Positions 51,776-62,206 of a DNA stretch of 64,000 bases are shown here, one piece after another. Each line of letters opens with the position of its first letter. Within the stretch, counting starts at the first letter, position 1. The DNA is from Streptomyces coffeae. GTDB lineage: Bacteria > Actinomycetota > Actinomycetes > Streptomycetales > Streptomycetaceae. A model generated the notes under the pieces. It was given only the letters and a program-made list of their open reading frames with translations. It ran no database searches and was not told where the DNA came from. The position numbers were made by a program, and so were the translations under genes. The stretch is from positions 372,001 to 436,000 of the forward strand of contig NZ_JAERRF010000004.1 of NCBI RefSeq assembly GCF_016741875.1, in the 5' to 3' direction.

Positions 51776-54709
51776 GTGGCGGAGGACATGAGCCGACAGA
51801 ACCAGGCGCGCCTGACACTGCTGGAAAGGGAGAGCGAACTCGGCGCGGTGGACGAGGCGTTGACGGACCTGTGCGGTACGCGTGCCGGGGAGCACTGCGG
51901 GACGCGCGCCGGAGGCGTGATCGCCTTCGCGGGGCCGGGCGGCGTGGGCAAGACCGCGGTGCTCGCGGAGATGCGGCGCCGAGCCGTCGCCCGTGGTTGC
52001 ACCGTACTGTCCGCGCGCGGCGGCGAACACGAACAGGGCGCGGCCTTCCATGTGGTGCGCCAGCTCTTCCAGCCCGTGCTGGCGGCCACCGGCGAGGAGG
52101 AGCACCGCCGGATCCTGGGCGGCTGGTACGACATCGTGGCACCCGCGGTCGGTCTGGTGGTCTCCGAGGGCAGTGGCGCACCCGATCCGCAGGGCGTCCG
52201 CGACGGCCTCGACTGGCTGGTCACCCGCTTCGCGGTGGAATACGCCCCGGTCGTGATGATCCTGGACGACGTCCACTGGGCCGACACCGAATCCCTGGAC
52301 TGGCTCACCCGGTTCGCGCCGCGCACCGTGGACCTGCCCCTGCTGCTCGCCGTCGGCTACCGCCCGGAGGACCTGTCCGCCGAAGCCGCCGGGGTCCGCG
52401 GGCTCACCGAGCGCCAGGGCTCACGGCCGCATGTGCTGGTGCCGCTCACCCCGAGCGGAGTCGGCAGGATCGTCCGCGATGTCCTCGGCGAGGAGGCCGA
52501 CGACTCCTTCTGCCGCGAATGCTGGGCGATGACCGGTGGCAACCCGTTCGAAGTCATCGAGCTCACCGCCAAGATCCGCGACCGTGAGCTGAAACCGCAG
52601 TCGGAGAATCTGCCCGCGCTGCGCGAACTGGTCTCCTCGGCCAAGGACAGCGGGCTCAACGACCGGCTGACCCGGCTCGGCACCGCCGCCGTACGCCTCG
52701 CCTGGGCCGTCGCCGTCCTCGGGATCGAGGCCACCCCCGGCCTGAGCGCCAGTGTCGCCGGGCTCAGCGAGACCGAGGCCGCCGATGTGGTGGGGCGGCT
52801 CGTCGACGCCCGTATCCTCGCCCCGCCGCGTGGCGGTCCGGGGAAGCAGCCCCTGGAATACCTCCACCCGCGCATCGCCACCGCCATCTACCAGGCGATC
52901 CCCGGCGCGCTGCGGGTGGCCATGCACGGACAGGCCGCATCCGTCGTCCTCGGCGCCGGACTGGGATCCACCGCCGCCGGCCGCCATCTGCTGGAGATGC
53001 ACCCCGAGAGCGACCCGTGGGTGGTGCGCCATCTGCGGGCCGCGGCCCGCGAGTATCTGCGCGCCGGAGCACCCGACGCCGGGCGGCGCTGCCTGGCCAG
53101 GGCGCTGCGGGAGCCGCCCGCCCTCGAGGAGCGCGCCGCCGTCCTCTACGAACTGGGCTGCTCCGCCCAGCTCACCGAGCCCTCCGTCACCGTCAACCAT
53201 CTGCGGGCCGCGCTGGAGGAACCCGCGCTCGACACGGATCTGCGCGAGGCCATCACCTACCGGCTGGCCCAGGCGTACGGCCACAGCGGCCGTATGGAGG
53301 AGGCCGCGCAGATCGTCGCCGCGGAGGCCGGGCGGGCCACCAGCGCCCGCACCCGGCTGCGGATGCAGACCGAACAGTTCATGTGGAACATGTTCCGCGC
53401 GGACGAGAAGGAGTCGCCCGCCCGCTCCCGCAGACTCGCCCGGCTGGCCGACCACCTCACCGGCCGCGGCATGGCCGAGCGCTATCTGCTGGGACTGCGC
53501 GCCTGGGACGCGATGACCCGCGGCGAACCCGCCGCCACCGCCCTGTACTACGCAGAGGAGGCCCTCGGCGACGGCCTCAGCTGGACCGATGACGACTGGG
53601 GCTTCGAGGTCCCCATCCTGGTCGCGCTGATCTTCCTCCACTGCGACCAGCCGGGACGCGCGGAGGACCTGTTCAACAAAGGCATCGCGGAATGCGAGCG
53701 CAAGGGCTGGCGCGGGTCCCACCTGGCGTTCGGCATCACCCTCCTCGGCTACGCCCGCTATCGCCGCGGCGCGCTGAACGAGGCGGAGGAACTGGCCCGC
53801 GAGGGGATGAGGATCGCCGATCTGGTCGGCTCCTCGACACCCGCCCACTGGACCGCCGTCGGCACCCTCATCGAAACCCTGATCTGCCGCGGCCGGGTCC
53901 AGGAGGCGCAGGAGTTCGCGGCCGGACACGGCGGGGAGATCCTGCCGCAGGCCGTGCTCTGCCCCGATGTGCCCGCCGTCCGCGGTGAACTGCTGCTCGC
54001 CGCCAATATGCACCGCGAGGCCCGCCACCAGCTCACCGAGGTCGGCCGCCGGATGGACGGGCGCGGGATGCGCAACCCCGCCTGGTGCCCCTGGCAGCTG
54101 CACCTCTCCCAGGCCCTGGCGCTCACCGAACCGCGGGAGGCGGCCGAGGTCGCCGACGACGCGGTGCGCCGCGCCCGCCAGTTCGGCACCCACTCCGCCA
54201 TCGGACGCGCCCTGCACACCGCGGCGGCCGTGGCCCACGGATCGGAGCGGATCAAGCTGCTGGCCGAGGCCGTCGGCCATCTCGAGCGTTCACCGTCCGC
54301 CTACGACCTGGCCGTGGCACTGGTCGACCACGGCGCCGCGCTGCGCCGCATCGGCCTGCCCCAGGAAGCGGGCGACCGGCTCTACCGCGGTCTCGAGGGC
54401 GCGGTCCAATGCGGAGCGGAGGCGCTGGCCACCCGCGCCCGCGACGAGCTGTCCGCGGCGGGGCTGCGCCCCATGCAGCTCCGCGTCGACCACACCAGCC
54501 CGCTCACCTCCCAGGAGCAGGCCGTCGCCGAGCGGGCCGCCCAGGGCTGGACGGACGAGCGGATCTGTGAGGAGACGGGGCTGAACGACCGCGATGTGGC
54601 CCGGTTACTCTCCGGCGTCTACCGCAAGGTCGGCACCGACCGCACCGGGCTGGCAAAACTCCTGGGCCTCGCCGCCACCCGGCCCCCGGCGCAGCGATCC
54701 GACCACTGA
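51776..54709 (+). CDS. LuxR-family large ATP-binding (LAL) regulator
   Basis: The 977-residue protein has Walker A GPGGVGKT (53-60), Walker B VVMILDDVHW (about 159-168), a long TPR-like helical middle and a C-terminal LuxR HTH (about 915-970) PLTSQEQAVAERAAQGWTD, then VARLLSGVYRKVG. GTG 51776 with GGAGGGG at ideal spacing was preferred over the frame opening at 51647. Leu944 is TTA (54605-54607) within the HTH. LALs often activate specialised-metabolite genes; the divergent terpene synthase is the likely target. Confidence 0.9.
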   Translation: MAEDMSRQNQARLTLLERESELGAVDEALTDLCGTRAGEHCGTRAGGVIAFAGPGGVGKTAVLAEMRRRAVARGCTVLSARGGEHEQGAAFHVVRQLFQPVLAATGEEEHRRILGGWYDIVAPAVGLVVSEGSGAPDPQGVRDGLDWLVTRFAVEYAPVVMILDDVHWADTESLDWLTRFAPRTVDLPLLLAVGYRPEDLSAEAAGVRGLTERQGSRPHVLVPLTPSGVGRIVRDVLGEEADDSFCRECWAMTGGNPFEVIELTAKIRDRELKPQSENLPALRELVSSAKDSGLNDRLTRLGTAAVRLAWAVAVLGIEATPGLSASVAGLSETEAADVVGRLVDARILAPPRGGPGKQPLEYLHPRIATAIYQAIPGALRVAMHGQAASVVLGAGLGSTAAGRHLLEMHPESDPWVVRHLRAAAREYLRAGAPDAGRRCLARALREPPALEERAAVLYELGCSAQLTEPSVTVNHLRAALEEPALDTDLREAITYRLAQAYGHSGRMEEAAQIVAAEAGRATSARTRLRMQTEQFMWNMFRADEKESPARSRRLARLADHLTGRGMAERYLLGLRAWDAMTRGEPAATALYYAEEALGDGLSWTDDDWGFEVPILVALIFLHCDQPGRAEDLFNKGIAECERKGWRGSHLAFGITLLGYARYRRGALNEAEELAREGMRIADLVGSSTPAHWTAVGTLIETLICRGRVQEAQEFAAGHGGEILPQAVLCPDVPAVRGELLLAANMHREARHQLTEVGRRMDGRGMRNPAWCPWQLHLSQALALTEPREAAEVADDAVRRARQFGTHSAIGRALHTAAAVAHGSERIKLLAEAVGHLERSPSAYDLAVALVDHGAALRRIGLPQEAGDRLYRGLEGAVQCGAEALATRARDELSAAGLRPMQLRVDHTSPLTSQEQAVAERAAQGWTDERICEETGLNDRDVARLLSGVYRKVGTDRTGLAKLLGLAATRPPAQRSDH

Positions 54710-54980
54710 CGGCCCGGCCGGGCCGGACCACCGGCGGCCACGGGGCCTTGATCCGGGCCCCTGACAGCTCCGCCCAGGTTCCGGCAGCCGAGCCGCACTG
54801 GCCCGCGGGCCGACCCGGCCGCCCGCGTCGCGTCGGCCGCAGCCGGGCTTGGGGGGCGTCGCCGCGGGGCTCAGGGGCCGCTCAGCGGCCCCGAGGAGCC
54901 CCCCGTAGGCGACGGGCCGCGCATCCGATGCGTACGTTCCCCGGCAGGGGGAACGCCGAGCGGGCACGTACCATATCCGC

Positions 54981-55481
54981 ATGTCCTTCCTCCGCCGCCG
55001 CAGCGCCGCCACGCCCACCGGGCCGGACTTCGATGTCCTCGCCATGGATCCGGGGGACTGGCCCGGCGATCTCGGGGCGGGGCTGCTGCCCGCGCCGGAC
55101 GGCAGCTGCCAGGGTGTCTTCCTCCGCTACGACCTGTTCGGCGGCCGTGGCCCGGCGATGATCATCGGCAATCTGCCCGAGGGCTCCCCGGCCCGCGAGG
55201 TCGAAGAGGGCCAGGTCCCCTTCGAGGTGACCCAGCTGCTCGCCGCCCTCGGGAACGAGGAGCCGGTGCATGTGGTCGACATCGAGGACAGCCCGGTGAT
55301 GCACGAGGACAACCTGCTCATCGTGCGCCGGATCAAGGTCTCCGAGGGCCGGATCTCCTGTGCCCAGTTCGACCGCGACGACGGTGTGCTGGTCACCATC
55401 GCCAGCTGGGACCGCCCCATCACCGACGACCTCTACCGGCTGCTCAAGCCGCTGCCCGCGGAGATGTTCCAGCAGCGCTGA
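54981..55481 (+). CDS. Conserved hypothetical protein
   Basis: The 166-residue product shows no motif I know. It begins SFLRRRSAATPTGPDFDVLA and has repeated acidic loops (VVDIEDSPVMHEDNLLIVRR). It is predicted soluble, with no signal peptide. I recall similar proteins only in streptomycetes. It is convergent with the amidase gene. Confidence 0.7.
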   Translation: MSFLRRRSAATPTGPDFDVLAMDPGDWPGDLGAGLLPAPDGSCQGVFLRYDLFGGRGPAMIIGNLPEGSPAREVEEGQVPFEVTQLLAALGNEEPVHVVDIEDSPVMHEDNLLIVRRIKVSEGRISCAQFDRDDGVLVTIASWDRPITDDLYRLLKPLPAEMFQQR

Positions 55482-55551
55482 CGACCGGCGCCGAGGGCAG
55501 ACCCGGCAGGCCCGGCACGGGGCGCCGACCGCGTCTGACGCCCCGTCGGTC

Positions 55552-57564
55552 TCACTTCCCGGATCGGCGGACCGTGACATCGGCGGCGCGGACGAACGCC
55601 ACCCGGTGCCCGAACTGGATCTGGTAGTAGACGTCCTGGCCGCGCACCACCTGGTGGCTCGCCGGATCGAAGGTGGTCGCCCACAGATACTCGCCCGGTG
55701 TCCTGAGCCCCAGCGGATACGACTGCCCGGCGAGCAGCTTGTACGGCAGCGGGGAAACCGCCTGCACCGGCACCCCCTCCGGATACGCCTCCTGCTCCGG
55801 ATAGGCCCGGCCGTACACCGGAACCTCCGTGGCCCCCGCCCTGGGCGTGACCACCAGACCCTTGGCGTGCACCGCGGTGGGCTGTCGCTTGGGGTTGTGG
55901 AACCACGCTTGCCCGCCCAGGTACCAGATCGCCGTCCAGTCGCCCTCCCGCCCGGCGACCGCGAACTGCTGGCCGGTGGTGGCGCGGGCGCCGGTGTCAT
56001 TGACCCCCGTTGTGGAGTCGGAGCCGTCCGGACGCAGCCCGATGTCCTTGACCAGCGGTGCGTCATCGCTGGGCGCGGTGTGCAGCCGCACCGCGGAGGA
56101 ACCGTGCGGGGCACAGGGCTGCCCCGGCTTGTCGCAGCCGGTGTACACCGGTTGGTGGGTGTCGTAGTCCGGGCGGATGGTCACCAGTCCGCCCCAGGCA
56201 CCCGCGGTGCGCCGGAAGGGCGCGCCGAGCAGGGTGAAGTAGTGGGCCCAGTCCCAGTAGGGGCCCGGGTCGGTGTGCATGCCCCTGATGGTGGCGGTGG
56301 TGGTCCCCGGGACGTTGTCATGGCCCAGGATGTGCTGGCGGTCCAGCGGGATGTCGAACCGTCGCGCCAGATAGCGCACCAGACGGGCCGACGCGCGGTA
56401 CATCGCCTCCGTGTACCAGGCGTCGGGCGCGGTCAGGAAGCCCTCGTGCTCCAGCCCGATCGACTTGGCGTTGACGTACCAGTTGCCCGCGTGCCAGGCG
56501 ACGTCCTTGAGCGGCACATGCTGGGCGATATGGCCGTCGGAGGAGCGCAGGGTGTACTGCCAGGAGACATAGGTGGGGTCCTGGACCAGCTTGATGGTGG
56601 TGTCCCAGGGGCCCTCGGTGTCATGGATGACGATGTAGTCGATGCGCTGGGACTCGGGGCGGTTGCCCAGGTCGTGGTTGCCGTAGTCGTTGTCCCCGAA
56701 CTGCTCGTACGGCGCCGGGATCCACTCGCAGGACACGTTCTTGGGCGCCTCGACCTGCGGATCGCGCGCGGGCGACGGAAGCCCGAGCGTGCGCAACTGC
56801 CGTCTGGCGGGGGCGACTTCGGGGTGCGCGTCGAGTGCCATCCGCTCGCCGTCGCCGGTCGTCCGCGCCGCACCGCCGCGGATCACCTCGTACACCTCGT
56901 CGGCGAAGGCGGCCGCCGCCGCGGTGTGGTCCGCGCCCGGGTACGCCGCCACCGCCGCGTACCAGTCGGCCGGGTCCTCGCTCAGCGGCAGTCCCAGCCG
57001 TCTCTGCTCGGCGGCCAACAGGGCGGCCCCACCTCGCACATTGGCCGTGATGTCGCTGCGCAGGGCCTCCGCGGACAAGCCGGTCAGCTTCGCCGCCCGG
57101 CTCACCGTACGCAGCCGCGCCGGGAGTTGGCGCGGCTCGGGCACCGTGATGCGGGGGACCCCCAACGGACGGGCGAGATCACCGCGCGCGTCCTCGGTGC
57201 CCTCACTGTGGTGCGGGGTACGGGCCAGCGCGGTGTGCGCGTCGGTGAGATGCATCGGGCCGTAGCCACCGGTGACACTGGGCGCCCCGCCGTGGCCGTC
57301 CCAACGCGACTGGAGATACGCCACACCCAGCAGCACACTCAGCGGAACGCCGTGCTCATCGGCTGCCGCCGCGAAGGCCCGCTGAAGGCTGTCGCCGCCA
57401 CTCGGCCGCGGCTGATCGGCATGGGCGGCCGGGGTCGCGGAGACGAGGGGAAGCAGAAAGGTGGCGGACGCCGCGGCACCCGCGGCCCGCACGGTGGTTC
57501 GCCGGCTGGGGCCGGATGCCGGTCTGTTCGAGTCGTGGGCGCTGTCCTGTGCGGATCCTGGCAT
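55552..57564 (-). CDS. Secreted N-acetylmuramoyl-L-alanine amidase (Tat substrate)
   Basis: The 670-residue product has a twin-arginine signal (RRTTVRAAGAAASATFLLP, cleavage after AHA at about 49). An N-terminal lysozyme/transglycosylase-like helical region (about 55-190) is followed by an Amidase_2 domain: DYIVIHDTEGPWDTTIKL, HVAWHAGNWYVNAKSIGLEHEG-like segments and ILGHDNVPGTTT supplying zinc ligands. SH3-like repeats close the C terminus. It probably cleaves cell-wall peptides during growth or differentiation. GAGGAGG site upstream. Confidence 0.9.
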   Translation of the reverse strand: MPGSAQDSAHDSNRPASGPSRRTTVRAAGAAASATFLLPLVSATPAAHADQPRPSGGDSLQRAFAAAADEHGVPLSVLLGVAYLQSRWDGHGGAPSVTGGYGPMHLTDAHTALARTPHHSEGTEDARGDLARPLGVPRITVPEPRQLPARLRTVSRAAKLTGLSAEALRSDITANVRGGAALLAAEQRRLGLPLSEDPADWYAAVAAYPGADHTAAAAAFADEVYEVIRGGAARTTGDGERMALDAHPEVAPARRQLRTLGLPSPARDPQVEAPKNVSCEWIPAPYEQFGDNDYGNHDLGNRPESQRIDYIVIHDTEGPWDTTIKLVQDPTYVSWQYTLRSSDGHIAQHVPLKDVAWHAGNWYVNAKSIGLEHEGFLTAPDAWYTEAMYRASARLVRYLARRFDIPLDRQHILGHDNVPGTTTATIRGMHTDPGPYWDWAHYFTLLGAPFRRTAGAWGGLVTIRPDYDTHQPVYTGCDKPGQPCAPHGSSAVRLHTAPSDDAPLVKDIGLRPDGSDSTTGVNDTGARATTGQQFAVAGREGDWTAIWYLGGQAWFHNPKRQPTAVHAKGLVVTPRAGATEVPVYGRAYPEQEAYPEGVPVQAVSPLPYKLLAGQSYPLGLRTPGEYLWATTFDPASHQVVRGQDVYYQIQFGHRVAFVRAADVTVRRSGK

Positions 57565-57676
57565 GGCAGCCTCCTCAAGGCGGGCCGAGCACGAGCCGGG
57601 CCACTCAGAGGTATCCGCTGCCAGGCCATCCGTCAATCAGATGCGCCCAGACGGGTGTTCGCACGTCAGCCGCCTG

Positions 57677-57710
57677 CGGCGCGTCACCGGTCCAGACCGG
57701 TGACGCGCCG
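57677..57710 (-). terminator. Perfect hairpin after the APH-like gene
   Basis: A 15-bp perfect stem (CGGCGCGTCACCGGT / ACCGGTGACGCGCCG) with loop CCAG lies 6 bp beyond the stop codon of the minus-strand gene. Confidence 0.8.
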
Positions 57711-57715
57711 TTGGC

Positions 57716-58819
57716 TCACCGCGTACCGACCGCGGCTCGTACCGCTCGCCGGGCCAGCGCACAGTCGTCGTGCAGCCGGCGCAGCAGCAACCGCTGCTCC
57801 TCGCCCGCCGGGATCGCGCCCGGCGCCACGGGGGTGGGGTCGTGCATGGTGCGCTGCACGGCGGTCTCGTACTGGCGGATCTCCCGGGTCAGCACCAGCA
57901 TCAGATTCACCAGGAAGGAGTCCCGCGCGGCCGGGCCCGCCGCCTGCGCCAGCTGGCTGATCTGCCGTCGGGCCACCGGGGCGTCGCCCAGCACCGTCCA
58001 CAGTGTGGCCAGGTCATATCCGGGCAGATACCAGCCCGCGTGGTCCCAGTCGAGCAGCACCGCGCCCGAGGGGGACAGCAGGACGTTGTTCAACAGGGCG
58101 TCACCGTGGCAGAACTGTCCCTGCGCCTGCCGCCCGGGGGCGTGCGAAAGACCCAGCAGCAGCTTCTGGAGGTCGCCCATGTCCCGGTCGGTCAGCAGCC
58201 CCAGCTCGTGGTAGCGCGACAGTCGGGCCGCGTAGTCGAGCGGGGCGTCGAACAGGTCCGCGGGCGGCCGCCATTGGTTGATCCGGCAGATGGCGCTCAG
58301 CGCGGCCCGGATGTCGGTGCGCTGCGGCGGCTCCATGGGGTGGCGCTGCGAGGCGGCGACGCGGCCGGGCATCCGCTCGATGACCAGTGCGCAGTTGTCC
58401 GGGTCGGCGGCGATCAGCCGGGGCACCCGTACGGGCGGCCGCTGGCGCACGAACGCCCGGTACATCGCTATCTCCCGGCGGAACCGCTCGGCCCACGCCG
58501 GGGAGTGGTCCAGCAGGCACTTGGCGACCGCGGTGGTGCGGCCGGTGGTGCCCACCAGGAGCACGCTCCGTCCGCTGCGCCGCAGCACCTGCACCGGATT
58601 GAACTCCGGACAGATGCGATGGACCGATGCGATCGCGGTGCGCAGCTGCGCACCCTGAGGACCGGACACGTCGAGTCTCCCGCGGGGCGGCACGTGGCCG
58701 AGGGCGGCGGTCCGCCGGGCGCGGCCGCTGTGGGAGGGATCGAGGTACGGCCCAGTGCCGGGCAGCTGCCGCCGGTACGGCCGGGGTGGGACGGACACGG
58801 AGGACGATGCTGCGTACAT
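57716..58819 (-). CDS. Phosphotransferase-family (APH) protein
   Basis: The 367-residue product has catalytic loop [14 protein letters not shown] and metal-binding [15 protein letters not shown], plus [10 protein letters not shown] with the likely ATP Lys. The N-terminal ~70 residues are Pro/Arg-rich and may not be part of the fold. The substrate is unknown. ATG at 58819 was chosen; the frame is open upstream to 58951. It is divergent from the NsdA-like gene. Confidence 0.85.
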   Translation of the reverse strand: MYAASSSVSVPPRPYRRQLPGTGPYLDPSHSGRARRTAALGHVPPRGRLDVSGPQGAQLRTAIASVHRICPEFNPVQVLRRSGRSVLLVGTTGRTTAVAKCLLDHSPAWAERFRREIAMYRAFVRQRPPVRVPRLIAADPDNCALVIERMPGRVAASQRHPMEPPQRTDIRAALSAICRINQWRPPADLFDAPLDYAARLSRYHELGLLTDRDMGDLQKLLLGLSHAPGRQAQGQFCHGDALLNNVLLSPSGAVLLDWDHAGWYLPGYDLATLWTVLGDAPVARRQISQLAQAAGPAARDSFLVNLMLVLTREIRQYETAVQRTMHDPTPVAPGAIPAGEEQRLLLRRLHDDCALARRAVRAAVGTR

Positions 58820-59064
58820 GGGCGAGACAGATCCCTTCGTGTGCCGACGAATGCGTACGCTCCCGGCCCCGTGACGGGGCCGCACCCTGGGGAATGCGGT
58901 CGATTTCGCTCGAGCCGCCACCGGGCCGGGTAACGCGCTTCTACACCACACCCGCGCGCAGGTGGCACACCATCTGGCGGACCCTGGCGAACCCTGGCGA
59001 ATAGTCGCACGGCCCGTGACGGGACCGTTACTGTCGAGCCAGCCGAGGAACCTGGGGGCTTGAC

Positions 59065-60588
59065 GTGACGAGGGAACCCAACACCCGTCTTGCGGACCTG
59101 TTCGGCCTCGCCGGCTGGTCCAAGGGCGAGCTCGCGAGGCTCGTGAACCGGCGGGCGGCGGCCATGGGCCATCCGCAGCTGGCGACCGACACTTCGCGGG
59201 TGCGGCGTTGGATCGACACCGGCGAGACGCCGCGCGATCCCGTGCCCAAGGTGCTGGCGGCCCTGTTCACCGAGCGTCTCGGTCGTGTCGTGACCATCGA
59301 GGACCTCGGGTTCGGACGAGGGGGGCGCGCGGGAAAGGGGCAGTCCGCCGATGGGCTGTTCTGGCCCCCCGAGTCCACGGCCGCGGTCCTCACCGAATTC
59401 ACGGGAATGGACCTTATGTTCAACCGACGCGGCTTGGTGGGTGCGGGCGCCGCGCTCGCCGCGGGATCCGCCATCACAGGTGCCATGAGCGACTGGCTGC
59501 TCTCCGACCCCACCCTCGCCTCCGACGCCCCCCGTACCGACCAGCCCCTGTCCGCCGAGCCGGCGGGCTTCGACCGTTATGAAGCCGCCCCCGTGGGCTC
59601 CCAGGAGATCGACGCGCTGGAGACCTCGGTGGAGGTCTTCCGCGCCTGGGACGCGGCGCGTGGCGGCGGACTCCAGCGCAAGGCCGTGGTGGGCCAGCTC
59701 AACGAGGTGGGCGGCATGCTCGCCTATCACCACCACCCCGAGCACCTCCAGCGCAGGCTGTGGGGGGTGGCGGCCAATCTGGCCGTGCTGGCCGGCTGGA
59801 TGTCCCATGATGTGGGCCTCGAACCCACCGCCCAGAAGTACTTCGTGATGGCGGCGCACGCGGCCCGGGAGGGCGGCGACCGCCCGCGCGCCAGTGAGGC
59901 GCTGTCCCGGGCCGCCCGCCAGATGGTGCACATCGGCCGCCCGCAGGACGCCCTGGAGCTGATGCAGCTGGCCAAGTCCGGTGCGGGCGACGAGGCGTTG
60001 CCCCGTACCCGCGCCATGTTCTGCACCATCGAGGCGTGGGCACAGGCGTCGATGGGGCACGGCCAGGCGGTGCGCCGCACCCTGGGCGAGGCGGAGGAGC
60101 TGTTTGTCTCGGACCGGGACCGCGGACCGTCGCCGAGCTGGATGCAGCTGTTCAACGAGGCGGATATGCACGGGATGCAGGGGCTGATCTACCGCACCCT
60201 CGCCGAGCACGACCCCTCGGTCGCCTCGCTCTCCCAACGCCACGCCAAGGAGGCGCTGCGGATGCGGGAGGGCGGCCGTCAGCGGTCGCAGATCTTCGAT
60301 CACATCTCCATCGCCTCGGCCTGCTTCATCGGTGACGACCCGGCACAGGGCGACCGCCACGCACGACAGGCGCTGGACACCATCGAGCAGAACTCCTCCC
60401 ACCGCACCTGGGACCGGCTGCGCGAGATGTACGGGCTCACCGCCCGGTACGCGTCCTCCCGGCCGATCCGGGAGCTGCGGGAGGAGATCCAGCAGGCGCT
60501 GCCCAAGAGCACCGCCACCAAGGGAGCGAAGGGGGCGGGTCCTGGAGTGAAAGGGGCGGGCGACACGGCCAGGAGCGCGGCGGTCTAG
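59065..60588 (+). CDS. NsdA/NsdB-like HTH-TPR regulator
   Basis: The 507-residue product has an N-terminal [21 protein letters not shown] motif and [25 protein letters not shown], closely matching NsdA-type regulators. A RR-hydrophobic segment ([20 protein letters not shown], about 123-142) precedes a TPR-like helical region. NsdA and NsdB of S. coelicolor repress sporulation and antibiotic production; whether this copy does so is inference. GTG start, weak GGGGG site. Confidence 0.85.
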   Translation: MTREPNTRLADLFGLAGWSKGELARLVNRRAAAMGHPQLATDTSRVRRWIDTGETPRDPVPKVLAALFTERLGRVVTIEDLGFGRGGRAGKGQSADGLFWPPESTAAVLTEFTGMDLMFNRRGLVGAGAALAAGSAITGAMSDWLLSDPTLASDAPRTDQPLSAEPAGFDRYEAAPVGSQEIDALETSVEVFRAWDAARGGGLQRKAVVGQLNEVGGMLAYHHHPEHLQRRLWGVAANLAVLAGWMSHDVGLEPTAQKYFVMAAHAAREGGDRPRASEALSRAARQMVHIGRPQDALELMQLAKSGAGDEALPRTRAMFCTIEAWAQASMGHGQAVRRTLGEAEELFVSDRDRGPSPSWMQLFNEADMHGMQGLIYRTLAEHDPSVASLSQRHAKEALRMREGGRQRSQIFDHISIASACFIGDDPAQGDRHARQALDTIEQNSSHRTWDRLREMYGLTARYASSRPIRELREEIQQALPKSTATKGAKGAGPGVKGAGDTARSAAV

Positions 60589-60649
60589 CAACCGCCGCCC
60601 CACTGGCTCTGAGGATCAACGCCGTTCCCGTCGCGCGGAGTTGAGCAGA

Positions 60650-60682
60650 GGTGGAGTGCTGGTGGAGTGCCGGTGGAGTGTC
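60650..60682. repeat. Three tandem 11-bp repeats
   Basis: GGTGGAGTGCT, GGTGGAGTGCC and GGTGGAGTGTC stand head to tail in the 100-bp gap between two convergent stop codons. Confidence 0.85.
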
Positions 60683-60688
60683 TGATCG

Positions 60689-62206
60689 TTAGGAGCCGAC
60701 TTTGGCGATCAGTACACAGGCGTCGCCCTCACGGCGCTCGTCACCGAACGCCTCAACGACCGTCCGTACGCAGTCCTGTGCGCCACGGGCGGCGGCGAAC
60801 CGTGGCGCGAGGGTGAGCAGCCGCTCGGTGGCGTCCTCGGCGTCCTGGGCGAGGCCGCCGGTGTGCAGCAGCAGGAGGTCGCCGGGCTCCAGCCGTTCTT
60901 CGGCCTGGGTGTACGCGGCTCCGGTGGTGGCGCCGAGCAGCACTCCGCCCGGCGGCGTCAGCGCGCGCCCCCTCCCGCCGCGGAAGAGCAGCGGGGCGGG
61001 GTGCGCGGCCTGCGCCCACACCAGGGTGCGGGTGCGCGGGTCGTACCGGCCGCAGACGGCACTGCCCAGCGCGGGCTGCGAGGAGACCCCGAGCAGCTGG
61101 TTGAGCCGCCCCATGAGCGGTCCCGGCTCGATCCCGGCGACCGCCATGCCGCGGACGGCGCCGAGCAGCATCGCCATCCCCGAGGTCGCGGCGACCCCAT
61201 GGCCGGTGAGGTCGCCGACGCTCAGCAGGGTCCGGCCGTCCGGCAGCTCGAGCGCGTCGTACCAGTCGCCGCCGATCCGCGCGCTGGTCTCGGAGGGGAG
61301 GTAGTGCGCGGCCAGGTCGAGGCCGTCGAGGCCGGGATCCTGGGCCGGTGCCCCCGGGGCGGTGCTGTCCGGGAGGCGCAGCGAACCGCGCCAGGGCGGC
61401 AGCACGGCCTCCTGGAGCTCGACCGCCAGCCGGTGCTCGGTGCGGGCCGCGTACCGCTGGCGCTGGAGCGAGTCCTGGGTCTCGCGCACCGCCCGCTGGC
61501 TGCGGCGCAGCTCGCTGACGTCCCGGAGCACGGCCCACATGGACGCGGTGCTGCCGTCGGCGTCGAAGACGGGCTCGCCCGCCATATGGATGGTGCGGAC
61601 CGCGCCGTCCGCGCGCACCACGCGGAACTCCCCGTCGATCGGCTTTCCGTCCACCAGACAGTCCGTGACCATCGCGGTCAGTGCCTGCTGGTCCTCGGAG
61701 AAGACCCAGGAGGGCAGCTCGTCAAGGGTGAGTCCGCCGTCCTCGGGGGTGCGGCCGAAGATCCGGCACAGCTCCTCGGACCAGATCACCTCGTCGGTGA
61801 GCAGATTCCACTCCGCGCTGCCGACCCGGCTGAGCAGCGAACCGCGCGCGGCGGAGGTGCCGCCCGGCTCCGCGGCGGCCTCGCCCGCGGCCCCGGTGCC
61901 GCTTTCCTCGGTGCGGGGCCCGGGTACGGTCCGCGCCCCGGGCCGCTCCGGCTGGTCCGCGGGCAGCCCCTCGCGCAGCTGGCCCAGATGCTGGCCGAGG
62001 TCGTCCAGATGGTGGACGGCGAGATCGCACAGCGCGCGCTGCCAGCGCAGCTGCGGGTCGTGGTCCCCGTCCAGATCGACCGAGGTGTCTCTGCGGACGG
62101 CGTCGACCCGGCCACGGAGCCGCTCGGTCTGCGAGATGAGGGCGTCGACCGTGCCGCGCCGGGGCGGCTGGACTGCGGGCTGGTCCGCGGAGCGGGGGGG
62201 CGGCAT
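60689..62206 (-). CDS. PAS-domain SpoIIE/PP2C-type phosphatase
   Basis: A 505-residue soluble protein. The N-terminal helical region (residues 1-120) is followed by a PAS domain (about 125-235; ILTDEVIWSEELCRIFG-like entry, FRVVRADGAVRTIHM) and a PPM/SpoIIE catalytic domain (about 270-505) with metal Asp in IGGDWYDALEL, GDLTGHGVAA and GDACVLIAKV. These phosphatases reset anti-anti-sigma factors in partner-switching cascades; its PAS domain probably senses a signal. The RsbW-like gene at the other end of the window is one of many candidate partners. Confidence 0.92.
   Translation of the reverse strand: MPPPRSADQPAVQPPRRGTVDALISQTERLRGRVDAVRRDTSVDLDGDHDPQLRWQRALCDLAVHHLDDLGQHLGQLREGLPADQPERPGARTVPGPRTEESGTGAAGEAAAEPGGTSAARGSLLSRVGSAEWNLLTDEVIWSEELCRIFGRTPEDGGLTLDELPSWVFSEDQQALTAMVTDCLVDGKPIDGEFRVVRADGAVRTIHMAGEPVFDADGSTASMWAVLRDVSELRRSQRAVRETQDSLQRQRYAARTEHRLAVELQEAVLPPWRGSLRLPDSTAPGAPAQDPGLDGLDLAAHYLPSETSARIGGDWYDALELPDGRTLLSVGDLTGHGVAATSGMAMLLGAVRGMAVAGIEPGPLMGRLNQLLGVSSQPALGSAVCGRYDPRTRTLVWAQAAHPAPLLFRGGRGRALTPPGGVLLGATTGAAYTQAEERLEPGDLLLLHTGGLAQDAEDATERLLTLAPRFAAARGAQDCVRTVVEAFGDERREGDACVLIAKVGS

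Noticed and set aside
55541..55555. CTGACG-CCC-CGTCGG, a near match to the shared palindrome
   Set aside because: One arm has a mismatch and it lies between two convergent 3' ends, where an operator is not expected.
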